From Nitrospirota bacterium (lineage in GTDB: Bacteria; Nitrospirota; Thermodesulfovibrionia; UBA6902; DSMQ01), in NCBI GenBank assembly GCA_016207865.1, contig JACQZD010000025.1:1-12908 (forward strand): a stretch of 12,908 bases of DNA, written 5' to 3'. The notes below the pieces were generated by a model. It searched no databases, was not told the DNA's origin, and was given only the letters and a program-made list of their open reading frames with translations. Within the stretch, counting starts at the first letter, position 1; each line of letters begins with the position of its first letter. This document shows, in pieces, positions 1-6,309 of the stretch. Made by a program: the position numbers and the translations under genes.

Positions 1-917
1 TGATATGCACATTTTTTAATCCTCTCAGCCATTAAAAAATTTTCCCATAAAATACCTATATCGTTGCGGCTGCTCAAAGGATTAAACTGTGAAATGACAG
101 CATTCCTGATGCCGTTATCCAAAAAATAATACTTTGCCTTTTTTGCGATTTCTTTCCGCAAATTTCTGCTGAATCCGCCTATGCGCCGGATAATAAATGC
201 CTTCTCAAAAATATCAAGATACCTGCCTACTGTTTTAACATCAAGCTTGACTTGTGTTGCCAATTCATTAAGAGAAACCTGGCTTCCTGTCTGAAACGCA
301 ATGAGTTTTAATAAATCAAGCAAAGCACTTGTACCCTTTATTCTGTCTAATGCAAGGACGTCTTTTAACAAATATGAATCAACAATTTCTTCAAGCACAT
401 TAATTTTATCCTTACGGCTTTTTGAAGTAATAACCTCAGGGTAAGAACCAAAAACAAGAAACTCCTCTAATTTTTACTTTAGTTCAGATTTATTGTTGAC
501 AGATAAAAGTTCCTGTTGCGATACTGGATAAAGAGTGATTGTTATCTTCCTTCCTGTTAGTGGTTCTCCCACAGCTCCTGCAAGGTCAAAAGAGGACGAG
601 CCGGTTGCAATAACCATAATATCGGGAATCTGGTCCACTATAATTTTCAATCCCATGCCAATGCCCGGGATCTGCTGTGCTTCATCAACAGCAATTAACT
701 CGTATCCTGAAGCATATTCAAGTATCCGGGTAAAATCCTGCGAGCCTAAAACCTGCCGTGTTCTTATATTATCTCCTGAATCAAGTTTATATTTTAGTTT
801 GATGCCGCTTAAAAAATTAGTTAAAAGCGTGGTCTTTCCCACCTGCCTTGGCCCATAAATAATTAGCACCTTGTTAGGTTTTATTAATTCATCAATTTTA
901 TATACGCGCCCGATCAT
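1..917 (-). pseudogene. AAA ATPase of the DUF4143 family, interrupted by an in-frame stop, C-terminus outside window
   Basis: The N-terminal half carries a Walker A motif (GPRQVGKTT, about residues 22-30), a Walker B-like stretch (LIAVDEAQQIPG) and a sensor-like IATGSSSF. This is the usual layout of AAA_14/DUF4143 ATPases, which are common in mobile or variable regions and often of unknown role. Translation stops at a TAA at 474-476. The same frame then continues without another stop to the window edge with typical DUF4143 sequence: KLEEFLVFGSYPEV straight after the stop, then helix-rich sequence with LIAFQTGSQVSLNELA, YFLDNGIRNAV and GILWENF. The reading frame is intact apart from this one codon, so a single nonsense change (or a sequencing error) is the simplest reading. 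The ATG at 915-917 lies about 10 nt below a predicted -10 box, so the leader is very short and there is only a weak Shine-Dalgarno sequence. Confidence 0.8.
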
Positions 918-927
918 CCTGACATTA

Positions 928-956
928 ATTTTAACCTAAATCCATAAATTTGTCAA
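928..956 (-). promoter_or_regulatory. Sigma70-like promoter for the DUF4143 ATPase gene
   Basis: Read leftward, TTGACA (956-951) and TAAAAT (933-928) are separated by exactly 17 nt. The predicted start point is only a few bases before the ATG at 917. One arm of the 14-bp inverted repeat (938-951) fills most of the spacer and touches the -35 box, so it could act as an operator. The prediction rests on consensus matching only. Confidence 0.55.
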
Positions 957-1002
957 AATATTGGGATTTGCAATCCTTAAATTAAGATAAATTTATGGAT
1001 TT
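938..1002. repeat. Perfect 14-bp inverted repeat with 37-nt gap
   Basis: AAATCCATAAATTT at 938-951 is matched by its exact reverse complement AAATTTATGGATTT at 989-1002. In RNA the stem could extend to 17 pairs with one G-U pair, leaving a loop of about 31 nt. It lies directly upstream of the ATPase gene, with the left arm inside that gene's predicted promoter. It could be a pair of regulator sites, a hairpin, or the ends of a very small element. No gene fits between the arms. Confidence 0.6.
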
Positions 1003-1113
1003 TATCGTTATGACTCGTTTGGAATTTATGGAAGAACTTCCATCGCAATCTGAACTCTGGTTGGCACATGGGGCAGTTGCATTTCAATACGTGATTGTAA
1101 ACCTAGGAATAGG

Positions 1114-1440
1114 TCATGCAACTCCTGCCATTATCTCCCCATCCTGCCCTGTGCCTGCGCAGGGGATTTCGTTGTATGGAGATACTCCTGAATAACACTT
1201 TGTCTGCCCGGTCTGCGGGAGTTCAATCGTGCCGGCAAAGGCTGGAACAGCCAAACATAAAATTCCTGCAATAATAATTATTGACCTAAAAAAATAATTT
1301 GTCATTCCGGCAGGTTTTAAGCCGGAATCCAGTCCTTTGTTAAAATACTCTGGATTCCCGTCTTCACGGGAATGACATCGTTTTTGAAGCAGTCCCAACT
1401 TATTTAATAAACCGAATAAAACTACCCCCCGTGTCTTCAT
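1114..1440 (-). pseudogene. N-terminal remnant of a secreted DUF1566 (Lcl-type) protein
   Basis: The reading frame from ATG 1440 ends in an export signal (FFRSIIIIAGILCLAVPAFAG) and then TIELPQTGQTKCY and EIPCAGTGQDGEIMAGVA. This resembles the mature N-terminus of DUF1566-type secreted proteins, where the motif usually continues WPNPRFT. Here the Trp codon is a TGA (1116-1114), and the frame after it reads PIPRFT before degenerating and meeting another TGA. The downstream domain is missing, so this is a decayed fragment. Residues about 22-48 come from the dispersed repeat at 1301-1376, which is in frame and ends in an ATG that could start a shorter version (MTNYFFRS). The start at 1440 has a plausible ribosome site (AAGGGTAGGCA) and a strong upstream promoter match. 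The DUF1566 assignment rests on remembered motif similarity. Confidence 0.6.
1301..1376. repeat. 76-bp two-hairpin dispersed repeat (GTCATTCC ... GGAATGAC)
   Basis: The unit begins GTCATTCC and ends GGAATGAC. The left half folds as ATTCCGGC (1304-1311) with GCCGGAAT (1321-1328). The right half folds as ATTCCCGT (1354-1361) with ACGGGAAT (1366-1373) around a CTTC loop. AATCCAG (1326-1332) and CTGGATT (1350-1356) pair across the middle. This is the architecture of REP/MITE-like elements found in many bacterial genomes, where leftward translation gives the recurrent CHSREDGNP-type peptide seen here. It sits inside the leader of the DUF1566 remnant. Confidence 0.75.
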
Positions 1441-1499
1441 TGCCTACCCTTCCACCCTAACATTTATAAAAATAAAACAGACGCTAACTATATAAATTT

Positions 1500-1528
1500 T
1501 TTATACATTATCCCCATAATCCTGTCAA
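1500..1528 (-). promoter_or_regulatory. Sigma70-like promoter reading leftward to the DUF1566 remnant
   Basis: Read leftward, TTGACA (1528-1523) and TATAAA (1505-1500) have a 17-nt spacer, a near-consensus arrangement. Transcription would begin near 1493, some 50 nt before the ATG at 1440. The promoter appears intact although the gene it serves is broken. Confidence 0.5.
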
Positions 1529-1611
1529 TGATTTTTATAACTACTTATAGCCACTATAAAATATTTTAATATCAAACGTTAATTTCTTTTGTAGCCATGA
1601 AAATTATATTC

Positions 1612-1620
1612 TGCTATAAT
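1612..1620 (+). promoter_or_regulatory. Extended -10 promoter of the electron-transfer cluster
   Basis: TGCTATAAT is a perfect TATAAT preceded by the TGn extension. No good -35 box lies at the right distance (the nearest, TTGTAG at 1589-1594, gives a 20-nt spacer), which fits an extended -10 promoter. Transcription would start near 1627, leaving a leader of only about 12 nt and no clear Shine-Dalgarno sequence before the ATG at 1639. Confidence 0.45.
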
Positions 1621-1638
1621 CCGTTTTAAAAACCGGCG

Positions 1639-2220
1639 ATGGAAGACCTTTCCCTTCACATTCTTGACGTCATAGAAAATTCAATAAACGCTGACGCGGC
1701 AAAAATCCGGCTGACAATAACTGAAGACACCGGCAAAAATCTTTTCAGCATTGAGATAACTGATAACGGCAGGGGCATGGATGAGGAAGCAATAAAAATG
1801 GCTTCTGACCCATTTTTTACGACAAAGGCAAAGCGCACAGGGCTCGGCATCCCTTTTTTGGCAGATGCGGCAAGAGAGGCGGGAGGGAATATTTCCATCA
1901 AGTCGGGAAAGGGCCAAGGCACCACCATCACTGCAAATTTTCAACACGACCACATTGACAGAAAACCCCTCGGAGACATTGAAAAAACCATAGCGGTTTT
2001 GATTGCCGCCGGTCCTCACATTGATTTCATATTTGAATTCAAAAGAAATGAAAAAAACTATTTAATTGATACGGCAGAGATTAAGGAAAAACTGGGGGAT
2101 GTTCCTGTGAATGACCCTGAGGTAATAAATTTTATTAAAGACGGTATAAGACAGTGGCTAAAAGATACACAGGATATGATAAGATATGACCTCAATAAGT
2201 CCCGTCATTCCGGTTTATAA
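1639..2220 (+). CDS. GHKL (HATPase_c) ATP-binding protein, orphan kinase or anti-sigma-like
   Basis: This 193-residue protein is almost entirely a GHKL ATPase domain: the N-box at the very start (IENSIN, residues 12-17), the G1 box DNGRGMD (42-48), a G2-like box RTGLGIPFL (66-74) and GTT (94-96). A helical tail of unassigned function follows. It has no dimerisation/histidine-phosphotransfer domain, no sensor domain and no membrane segment, so it is not an ordinary histidine kinase. Small HATPase proteins of this kind occur in HydABC/NuoEF-type hydrogenase clusters, where they are usually labelled anti-sigma-like, and that context is repeated here. It is the first gene of the cluster, 17 nt before the receiver protein. 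The inferred role is to bind ATP and control the two downstream receiver domains, either as a kinase or as a partner switch. The last residues (RHSGL) are encoded by a 10-nt match to the repeat at 1301. Confidence 0.85.
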   Translation: MEDLSLHILDVIENSINADAAKIRLTITEDTGKNLFSIEITDNGRGMDEEAIKMASDPFFTTKAKRTGLGIPFLADAAREAGGNISIKSGKGQGTTITANFQHDHIDRKPLGDIEKTIAVLIAAGPHIDFIFEFKRNEKNYLIDTAEIKEKLGDVPVNDPEVINFIKDGIRQWLKDTQDMIRYDLNKSRHSGL

Positions 2221-2237
2221 AAAATTAGAAAGGGCTG

Positions 2238-3005
2238 ATGATGGAAAAGGGTAAAATCCTTGTACTTGACGATGACCCGATTGTAAGCCTGAGCTGTAAG
2301 AGGATATTAGGCGCGGAAGGCTACAATATTACTACGGTTGAAAGAGGCGAAGCCGCACTCAATAAAATATCCAACGAGGATTACGACCTGGTAATCGCCG
2401 ACGTCAGGCTCCCTGACATCAGCGGCATGACCGTGCTTAAAGAGTCCCGCATAATCAAGCCTAAAACCGATGTCGTAATAATCACAGGTTACCCTACTCT
2501 TGAAGACGCAAAAGAATCCATAACATTAGGCGCCTCGGAATACATTGAAAAACCTTTTACGCCTGATTTCATGATAAATATAGCCAAGAAAGTCTTTGAC
2601 ACCAAAGGCTGGATATTGAGGCAGGCCTTTATTAATGACTTCAGGAATTACACAATTCCCTCAAGGGACACGGAAAATCCCGTAATATTTTATAAAGAAG
2701 GCACCTGGGCCAGACCGATTGATAATAATTTATGGGAGATAGGCTGTGACCTGAGATACTGGATTCTGACGGGCAATCTCATGTATGTTGATTTTATAAA
2801 AGACTTGGAAAAATTTACAGCAGGCGAGCCGTTTGCAAGGCTCTATACAGGCACAGGCCAGAGCAATGATCTCATGGCGCCGATGAACGGAGAGCTGAGG
2901 GAGATAAATACAAAGGTCAATGACGTCATGGCCGTCTTATTGCAGGAACACCTTTCAGAGGGCTGGCTGATATGGCTGGCAAGGGTGTTTCCGCTTGGCG
3001 AGTAA
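2238..3005 (+). CDS. Response regulator: receiver domain fused to GcvH-like domain
   Basis: Residues 1-125 form a CheY-like receiver with an acidic pocket (D11-D13), phospho-acceptor Asp55 (VIAD), Thr83 (IITGYP) and Lys105 (EKPFTP), all the residues needed for phosphorylation. There is no DNA-binding output domain. After a linker, residues about 151-250 resemble the lipoyl-type fold of glycine cleavage H protein: EGTWARP, YVDFIKDLEKFTAGEPFA, DLMAPMNGELREIN and EGWLIWL fall in GcvH order. By my alignment the lipoyl-lysine position is Gly207 (TGTGQSNDLMAP), so lipoylation is not expected. ATG codons at 2238 and 2241 are both possible; the AGAAAGGG ribosome site (2227-2234) is better spaced for 2241. 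I infer a phosphorylation-dependent docking or regulatory protein for the oxidoreductase encoded next to it. The receiver is certain; the GcvH-like call is by motif order. Confidence 0.85.
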   Translation: MMEKGKILVLDDDPIVSLSCKRILGAEGYNITTVERGEAALNKISNEDYDLVIADVRLPDISGMTVLKESRIIKPKTDVVIITGYPTLEDAKESITLGASEYIEKPFTPDFMINIAKKVFDTKGWILRQAFINDFRNYTIPSRDTENPVIFYKEGTWARPIDNNLWEIGCDLRYWILTGNLMYVDFIKDLEKFTAGEPFARLYTGTGQSNDLMAPMNGELREINTKVNDVMAVLLQEHLSEGWLIWLARVFPLGE

Positions 3006-3006
3006 T

Positions 3007-3043
3007 GCGTTTATAGCGTTCATTGCGTTCAGCGTTTATAGCG
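3007..3043. repeat. GCGTTYATW nonamer tandem repeat (copy 1)
   Basis: Immediately after the stop codon of the receiver protein the sequence runs in 9-nt units: GCGTTTATA, GCGTTCATT, a shortened GCGTTCA, GCGTTTATA and a final GCG. The same unit occurs in reverse complement at 4411-4489. This array occupies nearly half of the 92-nt gap before the REC-NuoE gene, whose own ribosome site (AAGGAG at 3087-3092) lies outside it. Confidence 0.75.
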
Positions 3044-3097
3044 AAAAGTAAATACACATTACGGATTACGCATAACGGTTTTTAAAAAGGAGTCTAA

Positions 3098-4015
3098 ATG
3101 TCCGGCAGCGTGCTGGTAGTTGATGATGAGCTTGTCGTCATAAAAAGCTGTGAAAGAATCTTAACTGCTGAAGGCTACAATGTAGACAGCGCCTCCGGCG
3201 GCGCAGAGGCCTTGCGCAAAACAGAAAAAACCAGCTATGACCTTGTGCTCACCGACCTGAAGATGCCCGGAATGGACGGCCTAACGCTGATCAAACTGAT
3301 AAAAAGGGCCAACCCGGCGCAGGGCATTGTAGTCATTACAGGCTATCCGACACAGGAGACAATCAAAGAAGCGCTTGAGATGGGCATCATTGATTATGTG
3401 CCGAAGCCGTTTACGCCGGCAGTGCTTACGGATGTTACGCGCAGGGCCTTTCAATGGATAAAGGGGACAGTTGGCGGAGAAAAACCAAAAGATGAATTCC
3501 CTCCGGCCATGATTGCCGAGCTTGACAGGGTCATCAGAGAGTATAAAAACAAGCCGGGCTGTGCAATACCGGTGCTTCAGCGCGCGCAGGAGATCGTCGG
3601 ATACCTGCCGCCCTTAATACAAAAACGCATTGCAAAAGGCTTGAATATATCTCCGGCTGAGATTCACAGCATTGTTTCGTTTTACTCATTCTTTACAATG
3701 AAACCGAGGGGCGACCACACTGTAAGGGTCTGTCTCGGGACTGCGTGTTATGTCAAAGGTATTGAAACAATCATAGCCAAACTTAAAGATACGCTTATGA
3801 TAGATGTCGGCGGAATAACGGCAGATAAAAAATTTTCTCTTGAAACCGTCAGATGCCTCGGCGCCTGCGGCCTTGCGCCTGTCATGGTCATAGACCACGA
3901 TACATACGGCTCCCTGACTCAGAAAAAGGCTGTAGACGCCCTGGGCAACTATGCCTCGCTTCAGACAGCGGAAATGTCCGAAGGGGATGAATCTGCGGCC
4001 GGCAAAGGAGATTAA
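3098..4015 (+). CDS. nuoE: Receiver domain fused to NuoE-type [2Fe-2S] subunit
   Basis: Residues 1-125 are a complete receiver domain (acidic pair D9/D10, phospho-acceptor Asp53 in LVLTDLKMPG, Thr81, Lys103 in PKPFTP). Residues about 133-285 are a complete NuoE/HydC/HndA-like 24-kDa subunit: the N-terminal helical bundle (PVLQRAQEIVGYLP, HSIVSFYSFF) and the thioredoxin-like fold with [2Fe-2S] ligands Cys212, Cys217, Cys253 and Cys257 (VCLGTAC and CLGACGLAP). NuoE subunits are normally about 160 residues with no receiver, so this is a genuine fusion read through one uninterrupted frame. An AAGGAG site lies 5 nt before the ATG, and no plausible separate start for NuoE was seen. NuoE passes electrons to or from the NuoF flavin. 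I infer that phosphorylation of the fused receiver could gate that step or complex assembly. The receiver closely resembles the one in the preceding gene. Confidence 0.9.
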   Translation: MSGSVLVVDDELVVIKSCERILTAEGYNVDSASGGAEALRKTEKTSYDLVLTDLKMPGMDGLTLIKLIKRANPAQGIVVITGYPTQETIKEALEMGIIDYVPKPFTPAVLTDVTRRAFQWIKGTVGGEKPKDEFPPAMIAELDRVIREYKNKPGCAIPVLQRAQEIVGYLPPLIQKRIAKGLNISPAEIHSIVSFYSFFTMKPRGDHTVRVCLGTACYVKGIETIIAKLKDTLMIDVGGITADKKFSLETVRCLGACGLAPVMVIDHDTYGSLTQKKAVDALGNYASLQTAEMSEGDESAAGKGD

Positions 4016-4017
4016 AA

Positions 4018-4401
4018 ATGACGAGACTGACGATAGAGGACCTTCTGAAGATTAAAGAAAAACATCAGGCGGAATTTAACCTGAGAGAAGGCGGTTACAG
4101 GGCCAAGGTTACGGTCCACATGGGCACCTGCGGAATTGCGGCAGGGGCAAGGGCTGTCATGACCGCATTAATGGATGAAATTTCAAATGCCGGTATAAAG
4201 GATGTCATAGTCACGACCTCAGGCTGTGCAGGGCTTTGCGCCCGCGAGCCCATGGCGACTGTTGAGATAATCAACCAGCCGCCTGTAAAATACTGCGATT
4301 TAAATGAAGAGCAAATTAAACAGATATTCAAAGAGCATATTATGGCAGGAACCCCTGTTGAAAAATATGTGCTGGTAGCAGGATGTGAAACGACATATTA
4401 G
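4018..4401 (+). CDS. [2Fe-2S] thioredoxin-like ferredoxin, HndB-like
   Basis: This 127-residue soluble protein begins with a helical segment, followed by HMGTCGIAAGA (Cys38) and TTSGCAGLCAREP (Cys70, Cys74). That is the pattern of the small (2Fe-2S) ferredoxin-domain proteins found between the NuoE- and NuoF-like genes of NADP-reducing (Hnd) and bifurcating (Hyd) hydrogenase operons. Further cysteines lie at 93 and 123. It starts 2 nt after the NuoE stop with a strong AAAGGAG site (4004-4010), so it is translationally linked to the fusion gene. It probably binds one [2Fe-2S] cluster and acts as an accessory electron carrier, but its fourth ligand is not obvious. Confidence 0.85.
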   Translation: MTRLTIEDLLKIKEKHQAEFNLREGGYRAKVTVHMGTCGIAAGARAVMTALMDEISNAGIKDVIVTTSGCAGLCAREPMATVEIINQPPVKYCDLNEEQIKQIFKEHIMAGTPVEKYVLVAGCETTY

Positions 4402-4410
4402 AGACAGTTC

Positions 4411-4489
4411 AGCGTTGAGCGTTTGTTGCGCTATAAACGCGATGAACGCTATAAACGCAATGAACGCTATAACGCTATAAACGCAATGA
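4411..4489. repeat. Nonamer tandem repeat (copy 2), reverse orientation, running into the nuoF start
   Basis: From about 4429 the sequence consists of 9-nt units: TATAAACGC, GATGAACGC, TATAAACGC, AATGAACGC, a shortened TATAACGC, TATAAACGC and AATGAA. These are the reverse complement of the units at 3007-3043. Upstream, 4411-4428 holds shorter forward-oriented GCGTTGA/GCGTTTGTT units, so hairpins such as GCGTTT with AAACGC are possible. The unit length is a multiple of three, so the array is open in frame with nuoF and the reading frame runs back to a TTG at 4423. The ATG at 4486 lies within the last unit. Confidence 0.75.
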
Positions 4490-6309
4490 ATAATTTTCGC
4501 GCAAATATAATGCTGTGTGCAGGGACGGGCTGCGTTGCCAGCGGAGCCACAAACGTTAAGTCCGTTCTTGAGGATGAGCTGAAGAAAAAAGGGCTTGAAG
4601 ATGAAATTAAAGTAGTCCTCACCGGCTGTAACGGCTACTGCGCAAAAGGTCCTGTGATGTCGGTTTATCCGGATGACATTTTTTATCAGTCAGTTACCAC
4701 AGAAGAAATACCCAAACTGGTAGAAGAACACTTCCTTAAAGGCAGGCCGTATGAGAAGCTGATGTTCAAGGAGCCTGAGAAAAAGTCTGCCGTTCCCCTG
4801 ATGAAGGACATCCCTTTCTTTAAATATCAGGTTCTAAGGGTCTTAAGAAATAAAGGGCTAATTGACCCTGAAAAAATTGAAGAATACATTGCAAGAGACG
4901 GTTATCAGGCGGCAGCTAAGGCGCTGACGCAGATGACCCCCGAGGACGTAATAAATGTGATAAAAGATTCAGGTATAAGAGGCCGAGGCGGAGCCGGATT
5001 TCCGACGGGCATGAAATGGGAATTTTGTTCAAAGGTCAGATCTGATGTTAAGTTCATGCTCTGCAATGGAGATGAAGGCGACCCGGGCGCATTTATGGAC
5101 AGGTCTGTCATGGAGGCTGACCCGCACGCCGTTATTGAAGGCATGATTATCGGCGCAAGGGCCATCGGCTCTCATAACGGATACATTTATGTAAGGGCTG
5201 AATACCCTCTGGCTGTTAAAAGGCTTCAGCTGGCGATAGACCAGTGTTATGAGGCAGGACTCTTAGGTAAAAACATCTTTGACAGCGGTTTTGATTTTGA
5301 CCTTGAAATTTATCAAGGAGCCGGGGCCTTTGTCTGCGGAGAGGAAACCGCTTTGATGCGGTCCATTGAGGGCAAGCGCGGCATGCCGAGACCACGGCCG
5401 CCCTTCCCTGCCCACAAGGGATTATGGGACAAGCCGTCGGTTTTAAATAATGTTGAAACCCTTGCGCAGATTCCTCTGATAATTATGAACGGGGCCGACT
5501 GGTATAAAAGTCTCGGCACTGAAAAAAGCACCGGGACCAAGGTCTTTGCCCTCACAGGCGCGGTAAATAATATCGGGCTTATTGAAGTGCCTATGGGCAC
5601 GCCTCTGAAGACCATTATTTTTGACATAGGCGGGGGGATAAAAAAGGGAAGAAAATTTAAGGCCGTCCAGATGGGAGGACCGTCAGGAGGCTGTATCCCT
5701 GAAAGCCTGATTGACATCCCTGTGACATATGAAGATGTCGTAAAAACAGGAGCTATCATGGGCTCAGGCGGCATGGTGGTAATGGATGACAACAACTGCA
5801 TGGTCAGCACTGCAAAATTCTTCCTGGAATTCACTGCGGACGAATCCTGTGGAAAGTGCGTGCCTTGCAGGGTGGGGACCAGGATACTGCTTGATATGCT
5901 CATTGATATTACAGAAGGCAGGGGGAAAGAAAGCGATATAGAACCACTTGAGGATCTGGGGCGGGATATTATCGCCGCATCGCTTTGCGGCCTCGGACAG
6001 ACAGCGCCGAATCCCATCCTTACAACAATACGGTATTTTAAAGATGAATATGAATCTCATATAAAAGATAAATGGTGCAAAGCAGGCGTATGCCGCAGTC
6101 TCTGCACTTTTATGATTGATGAAAAAACCTGCACCGGATGCGGCGCATGCATGAGAGCCTGTCCGGCTAAGGCCATTACAGGGGAAAAGAAAAAGCCTCA
6201 CAATATTATGCAGGAGGTCTGCGTCCGCTGCAGGAGTTGTTATGAAACCTGTAAGTTTAATTCAATCAGGATACTGCCGGCATCAGCGAGGGAAAAGGTG
6301 ATATGGTAA
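4486..6309 (+). CDS. nuoF: NuoF/HydB/HndC-type NAD(H)-binding flavin and Fe-S subunit
   Basis: The 607-residue product has four regions. (1) A thioredoxin-like [2Fe-2S] domain, residues 7-95 (Cys11, Cys16, Cys48, Cys52). (2) The 51-kDa core with the glycine-rich FMN/NADH site (GIRGRGGAGFPTG, 163-175; NGDEGDPGAFMDRS, 194-207; GAGAFVCGEETAL). (3) The [4Fe-4S] ligands Cys455, Cys458, Cys461 (SCGKCVPC) and Cys501 (SLCGLGQ). (4) A C-terminal extension with Cys531, Cys536 and Cys540 and two ferredoxin-type [4Fe-4S] motifs (Cys549/552/555/559 and Cys579/582/585/589). Complex I NuoF lacks the outer domains; HydB and HndC of soluble bifurcating enzymes have them. It should oxidise or reduce NAD(P)(H) and split electrons among Fe-S chains. 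ATG 4486 was chosen because the upstream 21 codons (from TTG 4423) are repeat array, yet no Shine-Dalgarno sequence precedes 4486 and ATG 4510 is an alternative. Confidence 0.92.
   Translation: MNNFRANIMLCAGTGCVASGATNVKSVLEDELKKKGLEDEIKVVLTGCNGYCAKGPVMSVYPDDIFYQSVTTEEIPKLVEEHFLKGRPYEKLMFKEPEKKSAVPLMKDIPFFKYQVLRVLRNKGLIDPEKIEEYIARDGYQAAAKALTQMTPEDVINVIKDSGIRGRGGAGFPTGMKWEFCSKVRSDVKFMLCNGDEGDPGAFMDRSVMEADPHAVIEGMIIGARAIGSHNGYIYVRAEYPLAVKRLQLAIDQCYEAGLLGKNIFDSGFDFDLEIYQGAGAFVCGEETALMRSIEGKRGMPRPRPPFPAHKGLWDKPSVLNNVETLAQIPLIIMNGADWYKSLGTEKSTGTKVFALTGAVNNIGLIEVPMGTPLKTIIFDIGGGIKKGRKFKAVQMGGPSGGCIPESLIDIPVTYEDVVKTGAIMGSGGMVVMDDNNCMVSTAKFFLEFTADESCGKCVPCRVGTRILLDMLIDITEGRGKESDIEPLEDLGRDIIAASLCGLGQTAPNPILTTIRYFKDEYESHIKDKWCKAGVCRSLCTFMIDEKTCTGCGACMRACPAKAITGEKKKPHNIMQEVCVRCRSCYETCKFNSIRILPASAREKVIW

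Larger units (their letters stand above)
1377..1638. other. AT-rich intergenic region between divergent transcription units
   Basis: Apart from the short start of the DUF1566 remnant, this stretch has no coding signal in either direction. It is strongly AT-rich and contains one leftward promoter match and one rightward -10 element immediately before the electron-transfer cluster. No RNA gene, riboswitch or clear terminator was seen. Confidence 0.5.

Noticed and set aside
995..1195. A rightward 66-codon frame in the left intergenic region
   Set aside because: It overlaps the DUF1566 remnant on the other strand, has no convincing ribosome site and no recognisable motif.
5313..6017. A long open frame on the minus strand opposite nuoF (over 230 codons)
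   Set aside because: It lies wholly opposite a strongly supported coding region, shows no recognisable domain, and is explained by nuoF codon usage.
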